Shown here piece by piece: positions 9,601 through 21,600 of a stretch of 43,476 bases of DNA (position 1 is its first letter; each line of letters begins with the position of its first letter). This DNA comes from a virus: positions 1 through 43,476 of IMG/VR virus record IMGVR_UViG_3300017752_000033, one strand, 5' to 3'. The notes under the pieces are model-generated. The model made no database searches. It had not been told where the DNA came from and worked only from the letters and a program-made list of their open reading frames with translations. Made by a program: the position numbers and the translations under genes.

Positions 9601-12600
9601 ATCATTCAACGAAGTTGATGCACCGTCCGAAAAATCACCGTTTAAAAAACTAATATTTGATACAGTGTCAGATTGAGCTTGAAAAATATGTGAAATAATA
9701 TGTCGACCGTTGTTGCTTAAATCAATATCAGAACTCGTTATTTCTTTAATAGGCTGATCATTTAAAAATAACTCAAAGACAGTTGGTGGATTAGTGATAT
9801 CAAAGCTAGTTTCGCTATGCTCTACAGAAACTTCAATCGAGTAACCTCTACCAGGAATTGTAGGAAATGTTATAATTGCTGGATCGAAATTATTTACAGA
9901 ACTATCTCCAGATAAGTTATTACCGTTTAAAGTAAAACTGCCCAGAGTAAGATCAGGCCAAGAGTCTTGAGTTTCTTCCCAATCAACTGGATACTCTTTA
10001 GAGTAAATTAAAGGTTCAAAAAGAATTGCGTTAAGGACCGGGCCGGAATCATCATCTATAACTTCTCCCTCATAACTCGTATTATATATAGCTCCAGGAG
10101 TCAAACCATCAAATGACTTATAAGCTCCAACAATAAAAGGTCTATCCGCAGTCAGCTCTTTAGGTACGTTAGAAGGAAATTCATTACGATTTTCAAAGAT
10201 TAAACTATAAGGAAAAGGAAAGCTCAGTCTTTCATCAAATATCACCAAATTTTCAGTTGGATCATAAAATGAATCACTCTCATCTACGATTCCAGAAAGT
10301 GCAAGAATATGAGTGTTTTTGTTTGGGTCGTCATAAAGTAAGCGATTATGAAAACCGTCACCAGTAATGTAAAAGCCCGACCAAGATTTAGAAATACTTG
10401 GGTCACTTACGTGACCCGGGTCACGTATTCCATCAACAATGCTAGGTCTAGTAGACGATAATGTTTCGGAACTTAACTTGATAAGTTTGTTGTTTTGATT
10501 TGTGTTATTTACGACTTCTAAATCTACATCTACAGAATCATTTATAGACCAATTATTCAAGCCATCCGTAAATTCATTATTTAAAAAGGAAGTAAACTCT
10601 AACGGCGGAGTAAATTCTTCCGACAAACTAACATCCACAACACCACTCACAGGGCCAGCGTAAAAACCTGGACCTAATGTTCTTCGAACGGTAAGATGGG
10701 CTGTAGACCCCTCATTTAACACCGCAACATCTGGATCAAGGTAAACCTGTATGCCTCCATCATGGTATGGTAAAGGTGTTCTTGGGGGAGTTGCAGTAGG
10801 ATCGGGAGTACTTGTAGGAGTATCTGTTGGAAAGGGGGTTTGAGTTGGTGTTTGAGTCGGTGAAATGCTTGGTATTGGAGTATCAGTCGGAGGGGGAGTA
10901 GTAGAAACTGTTAAAGTTGGAGTATGAGTTGGAGTATGAGTTGGAGTAACAGTATTTGTTGGAGTGATACTTGGGGTGACGGAGTATGTTGGGGTGGGGG
11001 TTGTAGAGGGTAAATTGATTAATATAAGCTTTGGGTTGTCAAAGTTTTCGAAAACAGTATGTGTTTGATGAAAAACTGTATCCACTATATCAACATGCGA
11101 GTCTATCATAATTTGAAAAAACTCAGGGTAATCATCGACATCGTCTAGTAACGCACTAATTTCAACTGTTGTAGAATCTTCACCATCTTCAAAAGTAATC
11201 TCTCCTTGTTTTTCTAAAAAATCTTCATCTTTTTTAGCCACTAAATCTTTATTAACGGTATTAGAATCAACAGAAGAAAGCCAATACTTAACAGTAGCGC
11301 GACCCTTCCAGCATCTGTCATCCATTTTTCTATATATGGTAGATTCTACACTTTGACCCTCGGCTGTCTGTAATACAGTAACATTTGCTCCATAGTGCAA
11401 AAATAATGGATGAGCAACTTGAGTAGGTGTTACGGTCTCTGTAGGAGTAATAGTTTGTGTGAGAGTAGGTGTTGGGGTATTTGTATTAGTAGGGGTAACT
11501 GTTAGGGTGGGGGTAATTGTTGGGGTGTAAGTTGGTGTTAATGTATTGCTAGGTGTTACCGTAGGTGTTAAGGTATTACTTGGTGTTACCGTGGGTGTTA
11601 ATGTATTACTTAGTGTTACTGTGGGAGTAATCGTAGGAGTAAGGGTAGGAGTCATGGAGCTACCAAAACTAGGAGTTATGGAAAATGTAGGTACAGGTGT
11701 ATGAGTGATTGTGGCGGTAATTGTATTACTCGGAGTGGTTGTTGTAGTTGGGGTAATCGTTGGAGTGATTGTAGGTGTTGCTGTTAATGATGGTGTTACT
11801 GTAGGTGTTACCGTGGTAGTGTTGGTAGGAGTGATAGTCTGTGTAGGAGTATGTGTTGGTGTTAATGTTGGTGTTGCTGTTAATGTTGGTGTTAATGTTG
11901 GTGTTGCTGTTAATGATGGTGTTACTGTAGGTGTTGCTGTTAATGATGGTGTTACTGTAGGTGTTACCGTGGTAGTGTTGGTAGGAGTGATAGTCTGTGT
12001 AGCAGTGTACGTTGGGGTGATTGTGTTGGTAGGGGTATACGTCGGAGTAATGCTGCTTGTAGGGGTGTAGCTGGGAGTAACACTATTAGAGGGTGTAATG
12101 GTAGGTGTGGGTGTGCGTGTAGCAGGAGGACTTAATTTTATCTCATGACCGTAGTATTCAGTGGGGTTAAAATCAATTCCCCCAACGGAATCTGAACTGC
12201 TAGACAATTTATCAATTTGTATGTATTTATCAATATAATATTCTGAAGCTAGTATTTCATACTCTAGTGTAGATTTTTGTTTAATTTGTTGAACTCTATA
12301 CTCTTTAGATTTTATTTTATTGTCAGTGTTATGATAAACAGTCCAAGTGTAACCGGTTTTAATATTTTTAAAGAGGTTTTCTGCAAAAGTAACAGAAAAA
12401 TTAGATTTGCTTATTATAGTATACTTTGAGAACTTTTTACCTTTAAAATCTATTAGGGGTCTCCAGTTTGTTGGGTCTACATTTGGAGAATTTAATCCAT
12501 TTTGACCAATCAACGCATAAAACAAGTTTTTGTGCTCGACAACAGTAGGAAATGTGTATTCTTTTTCAGCTTCCCAATTTTCATAATTGTGATCATTTAT

Positions 12601-15600
12601 TTCTACATACAAGAAATCCGTATCACCAATAGCCTCAATGGGTACGTCTAATTCTATTGTGTTGTTATCAACAATCTTTGTTACTCGACCTCCTGAATGA
12701 TGAGAGATTTTGTTATTATCAACCACTTCAATAATATCTCCTATACTAAGAAACGATCCTTTGAGGCCTGTTGAAAAAGAAATCACTTCTCTTTCGACCT
12801 CTCTAGACAACATTTTTTGCCAAGCCAACCTAAATGCTTCGCCTGTACGAGTTATTCCGTTTCCTGGAATACGTATATGTGAGTAGCCATGTATTCTTAT
12901 TCCTCTAGAATTCTCCACATATTCACTTTTTGGAGTGTAGTTATCTCGCTCATCTAAATAATCAACGGTAACAGCCGTAATTTGGGAAGTAGCCGGAGTG
13001 CTTGAGTAGGCAAAACCCCCTTCGGATATATTCGAGTTGTTAAATAACATAACAGGACCAACCTCAGAAGGTGCATCTTGCACTATAGTAATTTTGCCAT
13101 GTGTAAAGTTTAATGAGGCATTATATATTTGCATTAAGCCTTTAATATATTCAAAAGCTTCTTTTTCTGAATCGATGTAAAGGTTGCACATATGCCTTCT
13201 TTCATTCGTTTCTTGACCATCAACAATTGTATCAACCCGATCATCGCATCGTTGAGCAAATCTGTAAAAAGACCACTTATCAATATCTTCAGCAGTCACT
13301 CCATATTTACCCATCCCATATTTTTCGTTGGTTAGCAAATCATAAATAACCCAAGCTGGGTTGCTGGTCCATAAAAATTCATCACGAAAATAGCCGTTCC
13401 AACTACCAATATATAATCCGTTGATTGCATCGTAATTACTGGGTATCTTTATTAATTTACCTTTAATTAAAAACTCTCTTTTAGGGAGAGAAGGAAAGTC
13501 TTTTGAGTTGAGGCGTGTACCTACTAGAGCTGTAGTTGGATAAGAAAAATAACCTCCCACATATTCAGTGATAGATGCTACTTCTGCATCGATCTTAAAT
13601 CTGGCCTCAGCTAAACCCCCAACCATAGGATCGATTTCTCTTGTAGAGCGATATATTCGAATAGTTCGATTTCGATTTATATATTCATCTTCTCGGTTGG
13701 GCAATGGTAAGGCATCTAAGTATACGTCTTTAACATAAGGAGATGTAGCGCAACCACTAAATGTTAGTAGTTGCTTAGTTAAGTTTTTACCTTCTAAGCC
13801 ATACTCTACAATTAAGTTAATTTTAGCTGGCCAGATTTCACCACTATTTTTAATTAATTCTCCAACCTTGAAACAAAGCCAAGGTAATTTATCACAACCA
13901 AAATATTTTTTTGCAATGTCAATTCCAGCTAAAGCTCCCAATATTCCACCAGTCATCACAAATGCCTCAGCGATAGCATTAGCAGCCATCTTAATCGGCG
14001 CACTCAATAGCTTAGGGAAAGTAAAACCTATACTAGCACCAATACCAAAAGTTTTAGCTAGGTCTGGTATAAACTCCTTCAACTGTTCTGCTAAATATTT
14101 GCCAATCATCCAACCAAATACCATGCCTAATATGGGTATTAAATTCAAATATACAACAGATTCGTCCCCTTCGTAAATGTAATGTAATTTGTTAATTTTA
14201 ATAGAAATAGATACATTAGTCACTTGTGGGTTTTTAATTGTGTGAGTAATGAAATAATCTTTATCGCCCTCATTTCTTGGTCCATATAGTGGAGAATTTA
14301 AAAATTTAGTATATGCAGGGATTTTAAATTCATCAGAAATTAAAGACGACCTCACATCATCATCTAATATTCTTGGGATATTATATTCTGTGTCGTAATT
14401 CTTAAAGTTACCCACTCTTAAGTCAAAATGAAACTTTGAGAAATTAAACCTATGGGTATGGTCCCTAATAGGAATGTCGTCGAGATAAATAGACCTAAAC
14501 TTCGCATAAGGATCTGATCCAGGATTATTCGAAGACATATCTTCAACTAACAGTTTGGGGTTAGATATAGTGATTGAAACTTCAGTATCTTCAGGAGAAA
14601 AAGATGTTAGATTATTATCAAAATCTAAAAAAGCTGAAACCAAAGATCCATTATTAAAAGTAAGATTAAAAGCAGGTAAAAATTCAGATAAATTCTCAAA
14701 AGGATCAGGTATTCTATCAAAAGGAAGAAATCCTTTGCCTGATTGCTTTTGCTCAATAAATCTAATCGATCCATTTTCAGGAATAGCATTTAAAATAAGA
14801 GGTTGTTTTTGAAGATCATGATCGGGGTTTAGTGATATAGATTGATCGGATGCAAATATCTTAGGTTTTTGTGAACTTAATAAACTTCTGAGGTGGGCCA
14901 TCCTAAGTCTCATTGTGGTATTAAACTCTTTTTCATCGTCACTCATATCATCATTTATTGGGTAATGATAATCTGCGTTTAGGAAAATAATTCGATCAGG
15001 CACCGAAAAGCCTATGCCTGGGTTTAAAATTGCATATCCATTTGGCAATGCTGAGTTAAAGTTTGATCGGTCATTCTCTATTTTACCTGTACTAGCAACT
15101 TGGAATTGAATCTTAACTTTAACATAAGAAACCAACTGTTGTGGAGTAAGATTAACATTTTCAAATTTACTGGCAGGCAAACCATATGCTAATGCAAGTA
15201 ATCCAGGTTTATAACCTCTTTCGAGAGAGTCGGTTTGTAGGCTTTTTAGTACATTAACTAATGGCAATACATATCCGTTAACAAACACGGAGTTGTACCC
15301 AGACCCACTATCAATAATGTCAAACTCTTTTACTCTACCTGTATGAATCATTCGGGAGTTCTTGTTGCTAGCTAGATACCTACCTTTGTCTATGAATGTA
15401 ATATTATTACTATCTAAAACCTCTCCGACAGCTTTCACTTTACCATTGCGAGAGCTATTTAAAACAGTTAGTGAAAGTATCGAACCGTCGTTATACAAAC
15501 CTAAAGGAGTGCGAAAATCAGGACTATCATTTTCCACATGTGATTCCCAGCCATACTTTAAACCTGTATCACCGCTTTCAGGAGCATTATAGAAACCGTT

Positions 15601-18600
15601 TACAACAATAGAAGTAACTTCACCATCTGAAACTTCACATTTTATGGGGTAATTACCAATCGTAGAATCTATGGAAACGAAAAAGCCTATATCTTGATAC
15701 AGGTCGCCACCCATAACAACACTAGGCTTTAGCGAGTCTTTAGATGTGGGAGATATATATGTCCAGCCAAAAGCAAATGGATCATATACACATCTTGTTG
15801 GAGTTTTTAACAAAAAAATGTCCTGAATAATGCCATGAGAATTATCAGTTTGAGCGAATGCTTCAATGCTAGTGGGCAGTATGGATACTGTATTATCCTC
15901 ACGTTTACGTAAGACATAAATTGTAGCTCGTGGACTAAAGGTTGATTCATAAAACCCGGTACGGTCATCCGAAAAATCGCCAGGAGCATACCCTAAGTTA
16001 AGAAATTGTATATTCTTGAAAGTTTTTAACGAGCGACCAAAATACCCATTCCTACTACCATCAAATTCATGAGATTGTAGCATGTATGAAGGAAAACCTG
16101 ATTTCTCAGATCCATACAAATAGTCTTGCACGAATTCTTGTTCTGGATTCGATGGATCAAAGGGCATATTTCGCCCTCCAACACCTATATTAAAAAGCAA
16201 AAAACGAGTACGTAAAGTTTGGTAACCTCTAGATTGCAATGCAGCTACTTGAGAAGAGCTAGATACTGTATGAGATGTAATTCTAGAATTAGCAACTCTA
16301 GCTTCTTTACTGGCCATTGCTTTATCAATAATAAATGTATCACCATTGGCCTCTATGGCTTTTTTAAATTGATTTAAAATATATTCATTAAATTTTTCTC
16401 CAGTACTAGCATAACAGGGTATACTGTTAAAGGTTTGGTACTCATATCCAGGCTTTTTTCTTCCAAAGGACTTGTAATACGTTACTGATTGTTCATATAC
16501 TACGGCTCGAGATAGATATACTTCTCTAATTAATTTAGAAATTGAAACGTTTTTTGAGACACCGTTAGCTAACCTTGTCCATTCCGGTTCGGTGTACTTA
16601 ACGAAGTGTTTAGGAGACTGGTATATGTCATTCACTTTTTTTCCTCCACCAAACAATCTACCAACAAAGCCAGGATTTTCTCCACCTGGGGGAGGGTCAG
16701 GCATTAACGCTGTGACATTTGTATCTACAGCAAAACCTTGAAAATCAAAATCTATATTGTAATCTCCTGGTTTGAAGCTGTCTTCTTCTTCCTCAATTTC
16801 AGCTTGTTTCCATGAAATATTTGATTCCCAATTATCTGGATCTCGATCAGGAGTTAAGCTTAATGGAATTTCGATCCATTTTGAGTTCAATGATCCATTA
16901 CTATCTATCGGGGGATCAAAAGTGCGTCGAGTAACAGAAATGTCAGTTGAGAAAGTAGTGGTTTTTGAGAGTGAGGTAATTAATTCGTTATCACTAATAT
17001 TAGAAGTTTGGGTAACTTGACCACCACCTTCAGTTTCAAATGTTACATCATCCAGCAGACTTCGTGCTACCGCTGATAATCCCGGACTTAAAGTGATATT
17101 TGCCACTTCATCTCCGTTAGCAATACGAGTAGGCTTGGTGCCTATTTTTTGAAATTCAAAAGTTTCACCCCCATTATAGAAAGCATCATTGCATGCAGTG
17201 GGACATTTAAGACGTATACCTTTGATGGTTTTATCTCCACTAAATAATGTTACCTCTTGATTTCCATTGTAGCCATTGTCTTTGTAAAAAGTTTTTCTGT
17301 ATTCAGTGGGTTGATCTGTATCAAGGTCGTATAGAAAATTGTTTTCTTCTGGATCTACTGATTCTCCATCTTTTAATTTAAATAATCTACCATTATAACG
17401 AACCACAACATGAGATTTGTTGATTTGAACATTAGTATAATTTCTGCAGTAAGGTCGGTTACTACCTTGCCTTTGCCATGCGTTTTTTGAAGCAACTCTT
17501 TGTTGGTGTGCAAAATCCCATTGTGAATGTTCTCGCTTAACAACAACTAAACCATCATTTAAATATTGACCTTTCCATGTGGTACTATTAAATTGATTAA
17601 AGTAATTTAGGTTTATACTCTCAGCAATCCACCTTAAGTTTGCCAACCGGGGAGCATCGTCAAATTTACCTCGCTGATAGTCTATTAAATTTTTATCTGT
17701 ATAATAATAATCTTCCATACCATCCCAAGCAGGTTGACCCCAGTCATCAGAATATGTTTGAGTAAAATAAGTTGAAATTTCTAAATTAACATCATCTTTT
17801 TCTTCTGGTGTAGTATCGCGTTGATACTGGAAGTAATCTGAGTTTTGCTTGGTTCTTCTGTGTAACCCATAAACATCTTCTCCGTCCTCCTCGTATACAA
17901 CATCAAATAACCAATGATCTTCAAATTGAATAGCACTACTAGCTACAATTGCGGTAGTTTTGGTTTCGTGATAAGTAAAAAAATCTTGAAAATAGTAAAA
18001 CCCTTGGTAAGCTATATTGTCTCGCCATTCTGGGTATGACTCTGCAGCTTTAAACGTAAAAGTATCAAGCATTGCAAGCTTTGCATGGCCTTGACTAAAA
18101 TACTTATAGAATTGATCATTTGAAATATCTGAGGGATCGGATCGATCAAATGGTGAAAACCAGTGAGGTAATGATTCAGCTTCTTCAATGTTAAAATCTG
18201 AGCCTAATAAATCTGCAATCTCTTGTTGGGTTGGTTCATTTTGCTTATTAAGATAGTCGGATGAATAACCCAAAGCTTTATGCATGAGGTGATCTGGTAG
18301 TATGTGAGGTAATGAGGTGGCATATTCGGGTTTTTGCCATGGATTTTTAACATCATTTTTAGCTCGATAAAATTTACCACCATAAAGAACATATTCTCTT
18401 TTTTGATAACTCTCAGTTTTACTCCATTCGCTATATTGTTGAGGTGGAGCAACATTTTTCATGGGTAAAATTTTCCAAACTCCTGTATTAGTAACCTCTA
18501 CTGCTTCAATAAGATAAGGTTCGAACTCGTCGGGCACTATCCATTCACCACGTCCATTTACTTGTCTATACTCGGAGGGATAAAAATCAAATTTGTTGGT

Positions 18601-21600
18601 ATCCAGGAAGTCTATAGTATCACATTCATATGGCTGCCATGGTGAATTAGCATCTCCAGTGGTCGGATCATCCCCTATAAAGGTTTGTTTTGTTAATATA
18701 TATATATTACAATTAGTATTAGAATTAGAGTCCTTGACGTAATTTGGTATAAATGGATTATAATTAAATTGAATATTAGGATTCCATTGTATTACTTGTT
18801 CACATCCCCAGCAAATATTTTCATATTTCGACTCAAAGAGCCAGCCAGCATAATCGTCATCATTATACATTCCTTGACCATTCAAACCATCTAATATCTT
18901 AAAGCTTTGACCGATGGCAAAAGTATAATTTCCAGTCCAGTCTCTCATGCTACCAGTAGGTACAACTGCACCAATCGTTCCTTCATCGAATGGTAAACCA
19001 ACCTTGTTTCCTATAACTTTATAAAAGTCCAGACCCCTTTTCACTATGTCTCCTGGGAAGTAATCAGAGTATGAACTATAGTTAGTATAATAACTTGGAT
19101 CTTTTATTGGTGAATTGTATCCAGATATACATTCAAATACCCAGGGGTAGGTTTTGAAACCAAGAGCACCATCATCCAATTCTTGCTGAAAGAATTTATA
19201 ACCAGAAGGGCTACCCTCAATTATTAATTGATCATTTGGACCCCAGAAAACCTCTTCATATATATTGTTGTCTTCAGGAAATTCGCTAGAAATTTCTAGA
19301 TTAGTTCCGAATTGTTTGAATGACCTAAGTGTAGATAAATCAAAAGTAACTATATCCCCCTCTTCGTAGGGAGCATCGAAATATTGATATTCGGGATAAT
19401 TGTCTGGGTTTATATCAGGCAATTGGTCAACCAATGGATTGTAAATAGCAGAAGCTTCAACAATTTTTGCTCCGTTACTAACAACATCTTCATCAGAATT
19501 ACCTTCACCATAATGCACGTATGATATAGGTAAAGAGTCTGGGCTTCCAGAGAAATAATTACCAAAACGACTCCACTCTTGCTTTTGCACACTGTCAGGC
19601 GCTGGATACTTTCTAACATGTCTATACTCTAAGGAGTTACCTTGATTATCTGTGCCTGCACCTATTGATTGGTAAATCCATTCTCCGTCTACTTTTTTTC
19701 TCACCTGCCAATTTGTCCAACCGTTCCATTTTTCGTCTATGTTTGCGCAGGAAATGTATTCATCTAAAGTTATATCCAAGAAAAGGGGAACTTCTTTCGT
19801 AAGATAATCGTAACCAATTGCGGTGAATTGACTGGCACCAGGCCTAGAGTTTACAGCTGGTTGGAAAAAATTGCCATCTTTTCTTGTTAGATTTGCTACA
19901 TGCAGAGAAACATTTAAATTTTGATACTTGTAAAGTTGATCAGTGACGCCTTTTTTACTGGTGTCCAGGTATATCCTGGCCATTTTATTAAACTCCAAAG
20001 GGTTACCAAATGCATCAACTTTGTTGGTTGGTCTAAACGAATCTACGAATTCAGAATTTTCAATAACAACAGGTAGATCCTCATATGTTCGGGTATCGCC
20101 ATTTTGCCTTAAATCTGAACCATAAGAATCAATAGAAGAGTCTACTTGAGATTGAGGGTTGCCAATATCAAGAATTGACGCTAAATCAGAAACGGTAGCT
20201 TTACATTGACCTATTTCATCAGTCGGCAAAATAGGTGAGGTATTAGCTGAGAAATTAACGGGTCTGGAATAAGGGTTGATTTGCAACTCCAAGATTTTAT
20301 TGTTATAACCTTCGCCGTCAAAATATTCTGATTCATCTCTATTTCTAAAGCCATCAAAAGCCCTTAGGTTCATATCTAGGGTAACGTTATCAGTTAATAG
20401 AGATAAATCAATTTTACCTACATCTCTATAGTCAGAACTAATACCTCCTTGGCTTGGATCTGTGTTTGTATTTAAAAATAACTCATATTTATGATAAGCA
20501 TCCAGAGTAAACATTCGGTTGGTTGATGTGTATTCAGGGTATACTCCGTCTACACCATCTTCTCTAGCGCGATGTAGTGGGTCGGCGTCAAAAGTACTGG
20601 AACCTAATGCTGCTCTATAAGACACAGTCGGTTGGTCGACGATTATAGATAATCCATGGTCATTAATTTCTTCTGAGTTAGCTTGAATATTAAAAATTCC
20701 ATTTAATAAAACATTATTTAGGTCCCTGTATTTTTGGCCTGGACTAATAATAGTGAGCTCTCCATTTTCTTGAGGATCGGTTTTGTCGTTTAAGGTATAC
20801 TTTCGGCCATCAAGGTAATCATAATAAGATAACGGACCCAGTGCAGCCTTAAAGCCTTGCAACAAGCTACTCGTAGCTCGTTCAGGAAAAGTAACTTGAC
20901 CATTATCCTTAGAATCTTCTCCTATGGGTAACGCAAGTCCAGCAATAGGACCTTCTGATAAAATTTCTAAGCTTTTATATAAACCAATAGATTCTAATTT
21001 TTGATAATTGCCTCTATTACCGACTTTTAAAGGCGAGCTACCTTTAAAAGCTATAGGTTCTCCGTTCAAGGTAACACAGTTAACCCTGCTAGAGTTGGGA
21101 CGCATCGAGCCATCCATTCCTCCTCGAGGAAAAACAAAGGGCCTAACTGTATTGCTTTCTGGCACTGTGGATCCACTATTGTGTCTACGTAAGGCTTTTT
21201 TAGCAGAAGGTCCATAAACTTTACGTCCTCCAGACCAGTAACCTTGATTTTCGTAACCCTCGCTATAAGACTCGTTATTTATGTCTGGGTTAAAGCTTTT
21301 TGATCCGTTTTCCCCGCCAAAGCTCAGTATACGTTTATCAGTTAAATTGTACGAATTAACTTGATCTTCTACACTAAAATTTCTTAAATCATCATTAGAT
21401 GGTGTGCTGTTAATAACTAGGTCGGCACTAACAATGTTATCAGAATTGTATATAACCATGTTTTTGTAATCAAAATCATAATTTTCAACACTAGAATGAA
21501 TCACTTTAGTTCCTACTCTAAGCTGTCCATATACTATTGGGACTGGCGTACCTTGCTCTGCTCGATTTTCGTTATCTGTATACAAGAATGAATTTGTTTG

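Larger units (their letters stand above)
11422..12129 (-). repeat. Thr-Pro repeat linker 1 of the giant tip protein
   Basis: About 236 residues made almost entirely of TxTPT, TPTLTAT and TPSNTLTPTVT-type units, beginning just after the gpJ core. It is the longest of the three linkers and contains perfect internal nucleotide repeats. It probably holds the distal receptor-binding domains away from the tip. Confidence 0.9.

Noticed and set aside
11705-12070. Rightward open frame coding a Val/Gly repeat protein
   Set aside because: It is the complement of the Thr-Pro linker; the repeat keeps several frames open. No ribosome site or independent support.
11422-12129. Possible CRISPR-like array
   Set aside because: Short repeats lack constant length and unique spacers, and the tract is in frame with a long gene.
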